NCBI GenBank assembly: GCA_017396895.1
Contig: JAFQKN010000164.1
Coordinates: 1 to 36,561 of the forward strand
Length of the DNA stretch: 36,561 nucleotides
DNA from: Clostridia bacterium
GTDB taxonomy: Bacteria > Bacillota > Clostridia > Oscillospirales > Acutalibacteraceae
Reading direction: 5' to 3'
Under the pieces are notes generated by a model that saw nothing but the letters and a program-made list of their open reading frames with translations, made no database searches and had not been told where the DNA came from. Position 1 is the stretch's first letter; every line of letters begins with the position of its first letter. A program made the translations under genes and the position numbers. This document shows, piece after piece, positions 1 through 6,654 of this stretch.

Positions 1-358
1 AGAGTAGTGTAATTCAATAAGGTAATAAAACAGAATATTAGTCGAAGAAGACAGTGTGCAAGTTTGAGAGTAGTGTAATTCAATAAGGTAATAAAACTGA
101 TACTGTACAACACATTCCTCCGGCTCGTTTGAGAGTAGTGTAATTCAATAAGGTAATAAAACTTGTCACAATCAGCCAAAGCCAACATCATGTTTGAGAG
201 TAGTGTAATTCAATAAGGTAATAAAACGAGTTCATTGCGGAGGCGTGGAGCGAATAGTTTGAGAGTAGTGTAATTCAATAAGGTAATAAAACGGAACCGG
301 GCATCACGGACATACAGCGATCGTTTGAGAGTAGTGTAATTTCATAGGGTAATAAAAG
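1..358 (+). CRISPR. CRISPR array, type II-like repeats, trailer end
   Basis: Four complete identical 36-nt repeats start at 62, 127, 192 and 257. A truncated copy (last 31 nt) occupies 1-31 at the window edge and a degenerate copy occupies 323-358. The five spacers are 32-61 (30 nt), 98-126 (29), 163-191 (29), 228-256 (29) and 293-322 (30), all different. The repeat begins GTTTGAGAG and ends AAAAC; GTTT...AAAC ends, 36-nt length and about 30-nt spacers are typical of type II (Cas9) arrays. The degenerate copy marks the leader-distal end, so leader and cas genes should lie to the left, outside the window. No cas gene or tracrRNA anti-repeat is visible here. Type assignment is inference from repeat form only. 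Confidence 0.95.
323..358 (+). repeat. Degenerate terminal CRISPR repeat
   Basis: This last repeat matches the array consensus at positions 1-19 and differs at repeat positions 20, 21, 25 and 36 (C to T, A to C, A to G, C to G). The first half, which in type II systems forms the crRNA:tracrRNA stem, is unchanged. Decay of the leader-distal repeat is common and fixes the array orientation. Confidence 0.9.
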
Positions 359-387
359 TATAAGAGGGACTTGTTGTATGCGTTAAT

Positions 388-437
388 AAAAAACCTCACA
401 AACACATCATTTTGCTGTGTTTGTGAGGTTTTATTTT
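388..437. terminator. Bidirectional terminator between CRISPR array and thuA-like gene
   Basis: A perfect 15-bp inverted repeat (392-406 with 416-430) encloses a 9-nt loop. T-rich tracts follow on both strands: about 428-437 on plus, and the complement of 380-391 on minus. It lies 30 nt after the last CRISPR repeat and 5 nt beyond the stop codon of the minus-strand gene at 436, so it can end both transcripts. Confidence 0.9.
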
Positions 438-1194
438 ATTCTTCTGTTTTATAAAGGAAACGGTTGCGCTTGAATTTTTCGGGCGGTTTGATCGGATGCA
501 GGCATTTCGGGTTGCCCTCAAAGTCGGATTTTTCGGGCCCTTGTTTTGCTACCCACTTTACGGCGTTTTGCAGAATCTGGCGCACGTTTTTATCCTTGTA
601 GATCGGGAATGTTTCATGACCGGGTTGGAAGTAGAAGAATCTGCCGTTATCTTTGTGGAAACAGCAACCCGAACGAAACACTTCTCCGCCTTCAAACCAT
701 CCCGTAAAGATGACAGCATCGGGTGTGGGAATATAAAAATGTTCGCCGTACATTTCCTCATGATCCAAACGGAATCCCTGTTCAACACCTTGTGCGATCG
801 GATGAAACGGATCGGTCGTCCAAACGCGTTCGGCTTCGTTTGCTTCTCGCCAGCGCAGGGAACACGGTGTGCCGCAAAGCGTTGTGAACGGTTTTGAGAA
901 GTGCGCGGAATGCAGGAAAATCGCACCCATCCCTTCGCTGACACGCTTGCAGACATATTCATTGACGGCATCGGGAACTTTGTCGTGCGCAATGTGTCCC
1001 CACCAGATGAGAACGTCTGTCTTGTCGAGCACTTCTTTGGATAAGCCTTCTTCGATGTTTGCAAGTGTGACGGTGGAAACATCGTGTTCTTCTGCAAAAA
1101 TTGACTTTAATTCATTGTGAAGACCGTTTGCATACGCTTTTTTGTGTGCGGGCAGGTTCTGCATAACGTCTTCATTGTAAATCACGATTTTCAT
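436..1194 (-). CDS. ThuA-like domain protein
   Basis: This 252-residue protein resembles the ThuA-like (trehalose utilization) family, which has a class I glutamine amidotransferase-like flavodoxin fold. Visible signs are the N-terminal strand MKIVIYNED, the segment TDVLIWWGHIAHDKVP near residues 59-74, GAIFLHSAHFSKPF near 90-103, and a C-terminal part with DHEEMYGEHFYIP and YFQPGHETFP. Family members act on sugar metabolism (keto-sugar conversion in the trehalose ThuAB route); the substrate here is unknown. It has no signal peptide, so it is probably cytosolic. AAGGACGG lies upstream of the ATG. It follows the mrp-like gene by 26 nt and is probably cotranscribed with it; no functional link between them is obvious. 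A bidirectional terminator follows. Confidence 0.8.
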   Translation of the reverse strand: MKIVIYNEDVMQNLPAHKKAYANGLHNELKSIFAEEHDVSTVTLANIEEGLSKEVLDKTDVLIWWGHIAHDKVPDAVNEYVCKRVSEGMGAIFLHSAHFSKPFTTLCGTPCSLRWREANEAERVWTTDPFHPIAQGVEQGFRLDHEEMYGEHFYIPTPDAVIFTGWFEGGEVFRSGCCFHKDNGRFFYFQPGHETFPIYKDKNVRQILQNAVKWVAKQGPEKSDFEGNPKCLHPIKPPEKFKRNRFLYKTEE

Positions 1195-1220
1195 AATACA
1201 GCCGTCCTTTTTATAATATC

Positions 1221-2045
1221 TTATTTGCCTATGATCTTGTCTGCAAAGTCAGACATAAATTCGGTGTCTGCAAGTTCGGTCATGCCGGCATCACAGGCGG
1301 CCGCAAGTTTCGGATTGATCGGCGTTTGTAATGTTGTGTCAATTGCAAAACGCTTTGCAACTTCATCCAGTTTACTTGCACCGTAAATATAGTGCTTGTT
1401 GTTGCAATCCGGACAAATAAAATATGAGAAGTTTTCAACCAATCCCAATACGGGAATGTTCATCATGCCTGCCATGCGTACGGCTTTTTCAACGATCATG
1501 GAAACCAGATCCTGCGGTGTTGTGACAACGATGATGCCGTCCAGCGGAATGGATTGAAATACGGTCAGCGGTACGTCACCGGTTCCGGGCGGCATATCAA
1601 TGAACAGGTAGTCAAGTTCGTTCCACACAACGTCCGTCCAAAACTGTTTAACGGTACCTGCGATCACAGGGCCTCGCCAAACAACAGGGGCCGATGCATC
1701 TTCAAGCAAGAGATTGACGGACATGATCTCAATTCCCGTTTTTGTGAGCACAGGGAAGATGCCGAGATCACTGCCTGTTGCACGTTCGGTAATACCGAAA
1801 CATTTGGGAATGGAAGGACCTGTGATGTCAGCATCGAGAATGCCGACTTTAAAGCCTCTGCGTTTTGCTTCGACTGCCAACAGGGAAGTGACGGAGGATT
1901 TTCCGACACCGCCTTTGCCGCTGACAACGCCGATCACTTTTTTGATATTGGAATGCTCATTCATCGGAGCAAGAAAACTCGATGCCTGTTCGCGTGAATC
2001 GCACTTTGCGGAACAGTTGGAGCAATCATGGTTGCATTCTGCCAT
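1221..2045 (-). CDS. Mrp/NBP35-family iron-sulfur carrier ATPase
   Basis: This 274-residue P-loop ATPase of the Mrp/ApbC/NBP35 family is thought to hold and transfer Fe-S clusters to apoproteins in the cytosol. The deviant Walker A SGKGGVGKS is at residues 42-50, followed by DADITGPSIPK and DMPPGTGD. The conserved C-terminal CxxC that binds a bridging cluster is C211-P-D-C214. An extra N-terminal cysteine cluster, C4, C8, C11 and C15, precedes the ATPase, similar in idea to the N-terminal ferredoxin-like site of eukaryotic Nbp35 but with different spacing. The ATG is preceded by AAAGGTG and by a good promoter (TTGACT-16-TATAAT). It is the first gene of a two-gene minus-strand unit with the ThuA-like gene. 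Confidence 0.92.
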   Translation of the reverse strand: MAECNHDCSNCSAKCDSREQASSFLAPMNEHSNIKKVIGVVSGKGGVGKSSVTSLLAVEAKRRGFKVGILDADITGPSIPKCFGITERATGSDLGIFPVLTKTGIEIMSVNLLLEDASAPVVWRGPVIAGTVKQFWTDVVWNELDYLFIDMPPGTGDVPLTVFQSIPLDGIIVVTTPQDLVSMIVEKAVRMAGMMNIPVLGLVENFSYFICPDCNNKHYIYGASKLDEVAKRFAIDTTLQTPINPKLAAACDAGMTELADTEFMSDFADKIIGK

Positions 2046-2080
2046 ATAAATTTATCACCTTTCATCTGTTTTATAAAACT

Positions 2081-2108
2081 ATTATACACCTGTTTCATTT
2101 TAAGTCAA
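2081..2108 (-). promoter_or_regulatory. Promoter of mrp-like gene
   Basis: On the minus strand, TTGACT (complement of 2103-2108) and TATAAT (complement of 2081-2086) are separated by 16 nt, about 36 nt upstream of the mrp start. It lies close to the divergent promoter at 2124-2152. Confidence 0.75.
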
Positions 2109-2123
2109 TACAGCTTTTTCATA

Positions 2124-2152
2124 TTGACAATATTTCTGTGTTTTGATAAACT
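2124..2152 (+). promoter_or_regulatory. Promoter of zinc-ribbon membrane protein gene
   Basis: A perfect TTGACA (2124-2129), a 17-nt spacer and TAAACT (2147-2152) lie 37 nt before the start codon at 2189. Confidence 0.65.
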
Positions 2153-2188
2153 GAAACTATAAAGTCTGCTCTTGAAAGGAGAATGGAA

Positions 2189-2584
2189 ATGTCATATTGT
2201 CCGAATTGCGGAACTGAAACAGAACCCAATGCCGTATTTTGCGCGCAGTGCGGTACCAATCTTCGTCAGCAATATCAATCTTATCAAAACCAGCCTTATC
2301 AAAACCAACCGTCGAAACCGGATGTCCCGAGTACTGGCTTGAAAGTGTTGTGTTTCTTCTTTCCGATTGTCGGTCTGATTCTGTTTTGCGTAATGCAAAA
2401 AGATCAACCGATCTGCGCAAAAGCGTACGGAAAAATGGCGCTCATTTCTTTCATTATCAGCATGGTCTTATCAATTCTGTATGTAATCATTTTCGTTGTT
2501 TTTGCTGCAACGGCAGGTCCGTATATGTATGATTCTTTTGATGTGTATTCATATGCAATGAACTGCTTGCCTTTCTGTGCATAA
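2189..2584 (+). CDS. Small zinc-ribbon membrane protein
   Basis: This 131-residue protein starts with a zinc ribbon (C4xxC7 and C18xxC21, the usual CPNCG...CAQCG form). A Gln/Tyr/Asn-rich linker with a tandem YQNQP repeat follows, then two hydrophobic segments (about 50-70 and 83-110) likely to span the membrane. No enzymatic domain is visible. Such zinc-ribbon plus TM proteins are common in Clostridia and mostly uncharacterised. The start at 2189 is preferred over an in-frame ATG at 2183 because AGGAG (2177-2181) is 7 nt from 2189 but only 1 nt from 2183. It stands alone, with its own promoter and terminator. Confidence 0.75.
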   Translation: MSYCPNCGTETEPNAVFCAQCGTNLRQQYQSYQNQPYQNQPSKPDVPSTGLKVLCFFFPIVGLILFCVMQKDQPICAKAYGKMALISFIISMVLSILYVIIFVVFAATAGPYMYDSFDVYSYAMNCLPFCA

Positions 2585-2601
2585 CTGATGGATCAATATA
2601 A

Positions 2602-2638
2602 AAGATGTATCCGCGGATTCCCGGATACATCTTTTTTT
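2602..2638 (+). terminator. Terminator after zinc-ribbon membrane protein gene
   Basis: A 12-bp stem (2602-2613 with 2622-2633) with an 8-nt loop is followed by a T-run. It also sits just past the metK stop on the opposite strand, where the T-tract is weaker, so it may serve both genes. Confidence 0.88.
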
Positions 2639-2644
2639 GTGACT

Positions 2645-3826
2645 TTATTTTACTGCTGCAAGAAGTGCATCGATCTTATCGGTTTTTTCCCAAGAAAGAT
2701 CAAGATCTGTTCTGCCGAGGTGACCGTAAGCGGCCAATTGACGGTAGATCGGTCTGCGCAGTTGCAGATTCTCGATGATTGCGGCGGGACGAAGATCAAA
2801 CACCTTGCTGACCGCTTCGGAAAGAAGTCCGTCGCAGACCTTGCCTGTGCCTTGCGTATCAACAAGAACCGAAACGGGTTTTGCAACTCCGATGGCATAG
2901 GCAAGTTCGACCTGACATTTGTCTGCAAGACCTGCCGCAACAATGTTCTTGGCAACATAACGGGCAGCATATGCCGCAGATCTGTCCACCTTTGTCGGGT
3001 CTTTGCCGGAAAATGCACCGCCGCCGTGTGCTGCATAACCGCCGTATGTATCAACAATGATCTTTCGTCCGGTAAGACCAGAATCACCGACAGGGCCGCC
3101 GATAACAAAACGGCCTGTGGGGTTGACAAGATAACGGGTATTTTCATCAAGCAGGGAAGCGTCGATCACGGGAAGAATGACCTTCTCAATGATGTCCTTG
3201 CGGATCTGTTCGAGTGTTGCACTTGCTTTGTGCTGTGTGGAAACGACGACCGTATCCACACGCAAAGGCTTGTTGTCTTCATATTCAACGGTTACCTGTG
3301 TTTTGCCGTCAGGGAGAAGGTAATCGAGTGTGCCGTCTTTTCTGACTGCACTCAACTGCAGAGCGAGCTTATGCGCAATGGAAATCGGAAGCGGCATCAG
3401 TTCTTCCGTTTCGTTGCATGCATAGCCGAACATCATGCCTTGATCGCCGGCGCCGAACTGGTTATATGCATCCTGTTCGCCGTCTTTGAGTTCCATTGAA
3501 TTGTCAACACCGAGTGCAATGTCAGCGGATTGCTTGTCCAATGTGGTAAGTATTGCACAACTGTGTCCGTCAAATCCTGCTTCGGGGCAATTGAAGCCGA
3601 TATCGCAGATCACTTCTCTTGCGATGGCGGGAATGTCCACATTTGCACTTGTGGTGATCTCGCCCATAATCATGGTCATGCCCGTTGTGCAGACCGTTTC
3701 ACACGCAACGCGGGAAGTCGGATCCTGCGCAAGCAATGCATCCAATACTGCATCGGAGATCTGGTCGCAGATTTTATCGGGATGTCCCTCGGTTACGGAT
3801 TCGGATGTAAAAAAATGTTTTGCCAT
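2645..3826 (-). CDS. metK: S-adenosylmethionine synthetase
   Basis: This 393-residue enzyme makes S-adenosylmethionine from methionine and ATP; the length is normal for bacterial MetK. Family motifs are intact: [13 protein letters not shown] near the N terminus, [12 protein letters not shown] (methionine/ATP site) in the middle and [16 protein letters not shown] (phosphate loop) in the last third. The start at 3826 follows GGAGGAAAC and gives the standard [16 protein letters not shown]; a longer in-frame start at 3859 lies inside the riboswitch terminator and is rejected. Expression is controlled by the SAM-I riboswitch upstream, giving product feedback. Confidence 0.97.
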   Translation of the reverse strand: MAKHFFTSESVTEGHPDKICDQISDAVLDALLAQDPTSRVACETVCTTGMTMIMGEITTSANVDIPAIAREVICDIGFNCPEAGFDGHSCAILTTLDKQSADIALGVDNSMELKDGEQDAYNQFGAGDQGMMFGYACNETEELMPLPISIAHKLALQLSAVRKDGTLDYLLPDGKTQVTVEYEDNKPLRVDTVVVSTQHKASATLEQIRKDIIEKVILPVIDASLLDENTRYLVNPTGRFVIGGPVGDSGLTGRKIIVDTYGGYAAHGGGAFSGKDPTKVDRSAAYAARYVAKNIVAAGLADKCQVELAYAIGVAKPVSVLVDTQGTGKVCDGLLSEAVSKVFDLRPAAIIENLQLRRPIYRQLAAYGHLGRTDLDLSWEKTDKIDALLAAVK

Positions 3827-3845
3827 AATTGTTTCCTCCATGAAA

Positions 3846-3876
3846 TTAAAAAAGCTCACGATCAGCCGTGAGCTTT
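3846..3876 (-). terminator. SAM-I riboswitch terminator
   Basis: On the minus strand a 10-bp stem (complement of 3867-3876 with 3851-3860) and a 6-nt loop are followed by a T-run (complement of about 3847-3852), directly before the metK ribosome binding site. This is the expression platform of the riboswitch. Confidence 0.9.
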
Positions 3877-3880
3877 TGAA

Positions 3881-3972
3881 CTTATCTCTCGGTCAAACCG
3901 TCGGATTTGGCACCTTGCAAATGCAGGTTGCCGGGCTTCACAGGGCCGTTCCCTCCGCCACTCTTTATAAGT
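3881..3972 (-). promoter_or_regulatory. SAM-I (S-box) riboswitch aptamer
   Basis: Read on the minus strand the leader shows the S-box landmarks in order: CTTATAAAGAGTGGCGGAGG, GGCCCTGTGAAGCCCGGCAACC, GGTGCCAAATCC, and a closing ACCGAGAGATAAG that pairs with the 5' end. SAM binding should favour the terminator at 3846-3876 and shut off metK. This is recognised by motif and gene context rather than by a covariance model search. Confidence 0.96.
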
Positions 3973-3992
3973 TTATTAACTTTGCATAAAAC

Positions 3993-4021
3993 ATCTTACA
4001 ACAATTTATGCAAGATGTCAA
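3993..4021 (-). promoter_or_regulatory. metK promoter
   Basis: TTGACA (complement of 4016-4021), a 17-nt spacer and TAAGAT (complement of 3993-3998) lie just upstream of the S-box. Two A8 tracts lie upstream (complement of 4025-4032 and 4046-4053) and could act as an UP-like element. Confidence 0.85.
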
Positions 4022-4041
4022 CACTTTTTTTTGGAATTCGA

Positions 4042-4611
4042 TCACTTTTTTTTCGGTAAAAGGTTGTTTATTGCAAGAATCTTTTGCAACGGAATGAAAA
4101 CGAGACCTGCTACTACTGAATTGAGCACCGCCTTGAACAGATTGAAGGGAATGATCGCAGGTACAAGCATATCTACAACCACTTCTCGAGGAGTTCCGAG
4201 AAAATGTACGGTAAAGATCAGATTCAGCGGAATCATGATAAGAGTCATGACGATACTGCCTGCGGCAAGACTTGCAATGAGACCTTTCAATGAAGGCAGT
4301 TTCTTGTAAATAAGACCGGCAACCAGCAAAAACACGCCCGACGAGCAAACGTGCATTACGAAACCAACCCAACCGCTTGCAGAGCTGACTGTCAATGCTT
4401 GAATGAGACACTCCACGACAAGCACGGCAAGCCCCGGAATGATGCCGAAAAGGAAGGTTGCGATCAGCACGGGAACGTCCCCCATATCATATTCAAGGAA
4501 TGCGGCACTCGGTATCAGCGGAAAACGGACCAACAGCATCAGCACGACGGATAATGCCGCCAACATGGCCAGTTCTACCGTTTTAAGGATGTTTGCGTGT
4601 TTGTCTTTCAT
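4042..4611 (-). CDS. ribU: Riboflavin ECF transporter S-component, RibU type
   Basis: This 189-residue, very hydrophobic protein has about six predicted membrane segments. It resembles the substrate-binding S-component RibU of energy-coupling factor importers, with a cationic N terminus then TVELAMLAALSVVLML, and the region FPLIPSAAFLEYDMGDVPVL typical of RibU. It would work with a shared EcfT-EcfA-EcfA' module encoded elsewhere. The FMN riboswitch directly upstream supports riboflavin as the substrate. The start at 4611 follows GGGAGGA and is preferred over 4626, which lies inside the terminator T-tract. No clear terminator is seen before the metK promoter, so some read-through into metK is possible. 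Confidence 0.9.
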   Translation of the reverse strand: MKDKHANILKTVELAMLAALSVVLMLLVRFPLIPSAAFLEYDMGDVPVLIATFLFGIIPGLAVLVVECLIQALTVSSASGWVGFVMHVCSSGVFLLVAGLIYKKLPSLKGLIASLAAGSIVMTLIMIPLNLIFTVHFLGTPREVVVDMLVPAIIPFNLFKAVLNSVVAGLVFIPLQKILAINNLLPKKK

Positions 4612-4624
4612 AATGAATCCTCCC

Positions 4625-4654
4625 AAAAAAAGAAAAAAGTCCCATTTTCGGGAC
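4625..4654 (-). terminator. Putative FMN riboswitch terminator
   Basis: On the minus strand GTCCC and GGGAC (4639-4654) form a short 5-bp GC-rich stem followed by TTTTTTCTTTTTTT, just before the ribU ribosome binding site. The stem is short, so regulation could also involve the adjacent site at the level of translation. Confidence 0.7.
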
Positions 4655-4663
4655 GTGAAAAAA

Positions 4664-4781
4664 ACCTTCTTCCATCCGGACTGTACCGTCGGTCAGGGAA
4701 TTACACCCTGTCTGCAATTGCCAATCTGACAATCGCTCGCGGACTTTTACCGCCGGTGGGGAATTGCACCCCGCCCCGAAG
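4664..4781 (-). promoter_or_regulatory. FMN riboswitch (RFN element)
   Basis: The minus strand carries the RFN landmarks: TCGGGGCGGGGTGCAATTCC, CCACCGGCGGTAAAAGTCCG, CGAGCGATTGTCAGATTGG, CAGGGTGTAATTCCCTGACC, GACGGTACAGTCCGGATGGA and a closing GAAGAAGG. It lies between a consensus promoter and ribU, so FMN should repress riboflavin uptake. Confidence 0.97.
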
Positions 4782-4789
4782 ACAATACT

Positions 4790-4818
4790 ATTATATGCAT
4801 AAAAAACTTATTTGTCAA
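4790..4818 (-). promoter_or_regulatory. ribU promoter
   Basis: TTGACA (complement of 4813-4818), a 17-nt spacer and TATAAT (complement of 4790-4795) match the consensus perfectly and place transcription start at the beginning of the FMN aptamer. Confidence 0.9.
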
Positions 4819-4834
4819 TAATTTCAAAAAGATA

Positions 4835-4863
4835 TTTACTTTTTTTTGCAAATCTATTACAAT
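4835..4863 (+). promoter_or_regulatory. Promoter of the GH2-WYL-PPTase unit
   Basis: TTTACT (4835-4840), a 17-nt spacer and TACAAT (4858-4863) lie 27 nt before the GH2 start. It is back to back with the ribU promoter; the two -35 boxes are 16 nt apart. Confidence 0.65.
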
Positions 4864-4890
4864 ATTAACAAATCAATTTGGAGGCGCAAG

Positions 4891-6636
4891 ATGGATTATA
4901 TCAAAACCAAGTTTTATGACGATGTGGACAGAAGTTGTCCTTTGAATGAATATCCCAGACCGCAGATGGTCCGTTCTGCATGGCAGAATCTTAACGGTGA
5001 CTTTTCCTATGCATTGGGTAATTCTTTGGACACGGCTCCTGCTTCTTTTGACGGTAAAATTCTTGTACCCTTTGCTTATGAATCACAACTTTCCGGTGTT
5101 TGCAAACAGTTGAAGCCGAATGAGATTCTTTGGTACAGCAAAATGTTCACAGTAGATGAAACAATTGCAAATGAACGCATTTTGTTGCATTTCGAAGCGG
5201 TAGATTGGCAGTGCAAAGTCTATGTGAACGGTTCACTTGTGGTCGAACACATCGGCGGTTATCTTCCTTTTGCCGCAGACATTACCGATGTGCTCAAGGA
5301 TGGTGAAAATGAACTTCGTGTGGCTGTTTATGATCCGACGGATGAGGGGTGGCAGCAACGCGGCAAGCAGACTTTGGAGTCACACGGCTTCTGGTACACG
5401 GCAACATCCGGCATCTGGCAGACGGTGTGGCTGGAAGGTGTCAGCGCAACACATATTGAAAAGATCAAATTGCTTCCCGATATTGATAAAGATCAGTTGA
5501 AAATTGATCTTTCCTTGGTCGGTGTATGTGACAGAATTGTAGCACAGGTGCTTGATGGCGAAAATGTGCTTCTTGAAAAGGAAATTGCGGAATCCGATGT
5601 GCTCGCGCTGTCGGATTATGAACTGTGGAGTCCGGAAAATCCGAAACTGTATGATCTTCGCCTGACTGCTTACTGCGGTGACAAGGCTGTTGATACAGTC
5701 ATGTCCTATTTCGGTATGCGTAAATTCTCCGTTCAGACCGTGGACGGATTGCCCCGTTTGAGCCTGAACAACAAACCTTATTTTCAGAACGGTCTTTTGG
5801 ATCAGGGATATTGGTGCGACGGCGGTCTGACAGCACCTACCGATGAAGCCATGATCTATGATATCGCAAAGATGAAAGAACTCGGTTTTAATATGCTCAG
5901 AAAGCATATCAAAATCGAACCTGCACGTTGGTACTATCATTGTGACCGTTTGGGAATGCTTGTGTGGCAGGATATGGTTTCGGGCGGCAAATTCATCGGT
6001 CAGTTGCTTGCAGGTGTATTGCCGAACCTCAGTATTTCGGTCAAAGATAATAAGTATAAAGCATTCAGCCGCGAAAAGCCTGAATGGAGAGCCAACTTTG
6101 AAGAAGAATTGCACGGCATGATCGATGCACTTTACAATCATGTTTCGATCTGTTGCTGGGTACCGTTCAATGAAGGTTGGGGACAGTTTGATGCATACCG
6201 TATCGGTCATGAAGTGAAACAGTACGATCCCTCACGTTTTGTTGACCATGCCAGCGGATGGCACGATCAGCACGGACCGGATTTCAAGAGCATTCACAGA
6301 TATATCGTTCCCGTTACCTTGCCGCTTCGTGACGGCAGACCGTTTGTTTTGAGTGAATTCGGCGGCTATTCCCGCATTATCGACGGTCACGTATGGAACA
6401 AGAAAAAGTCGTTCGGATATATTATGTTTAACTCCGAAAAGATGCTGTCCAAGGCTTATAGAATCTTGTTTAAGACGCAGATCATTCCGCTTATCAAAAA
6501 AGGTCTGTGTGCAACGGTATACACGCAGGTCAGTGACGTTGAATTTGAAGTGAACGGTATTCTTACCTACGACAGAAAACTGGTCAAACTGGATGAGAAT
6601 ATGCTCAAAGAGATCAACGCACAGATGCATTATTAA
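4891..6636 (+). CDS. Glycoside hydrolase family 2 protein
   Basis: This 581-residue enzyme has the GH2 order: an N-terminal jelly-roll sugar-binding domain (about 20-190, with FDGKILVPFAYESQLSG and HFEAVDWQCKVYVNG), an immunoglobulin-like sandwich (about 190-285) and a TIM barrel (about 290-575). The likely acid/base is E428 in VPFNEGWGQF and the likely nucleophile E489 in VLSEFGGY. There is no signal peptide, so it should act in the cytosol on imported oligosaccharides. It is shorter than classical LacZ and resembles the compact GH2 group annotated as beta-galactosidase or beta-glucuronidase-like; the substrate cannot be told. TGGAGGC precedes the ATG at 4891; the longer in-frame start at 4846 lies within the promoter. 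It heads a unit with a WYL regulator. Confidence 0.9.
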   Translation: MDYIKTKFYDDVDRSCPLNEYPRPQMVRSAWQNLNGDFSYALGNSLDTAPASFDGKILVPFAYESQLSGVCKQLKPNEILWYSKMFTVDETIANERILLHFEAVDWQCKVYVNGSLVVEHIGGYLPFAADITDVLKDGENELRVAVYDPTDEGWQQRGKQTLESHGFWYTATSGIWQTVWLEGVSATHIEKIKLLPDIDKDQLKIDLSLVGVCDRIVAQVLDGENVLLEKEIAESDVLALSDYELWSPENPKLYDLRLTAYCGDKAVDTVMSYFGMRKFSVQTVDGLPRLSLNNKPYFQNGLLDQGYWCDGGLTAPTDEAMIYDIAKMKELGFNMLRKHIKIEPARWYYHCDRLGMLVWQDMVSGGKFIGQLLAGVLPNLSISVKDNKYKAFSREKPEWRANFEEELHGMIDALYNHVSICCWVPFNEGWGQFDAYRIGHEVKQYDPSRFVDHASGWHDQHGPDFKSIHRYIVPVTLPLRDGRPFVLSEFGGYSRIIDGHVWNKKKSFGYIMFNSEKMLSKAYRILFKTQIIPLIKKGLCATVYTQVSDVEFEVNGILTYDRKLVKLDENMLKEINAQMHY

Positions 6637-6654
6637 GAAAGCGAGTGAGCCGAA

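Noticed and set aside
359-435. Possible tracrRNA next to the array
   Set aside because: No sequence complementary to the repeat (such as TTACACTACTCTC) is seen here or elsewhere outside the array; the hairpin is a terminator.
2588-3499. 303-codon plus-strand frame opposite metK
   Set aside because: It is the antisense of a clear metK; its composition is cysteine-rich and without motifs.
5380-6210. 276-codon minus-strand frame opposite the GH2 gene
   Set aside because: It is antisense to conserved GH2 catalytic segments and lacks any start signal.
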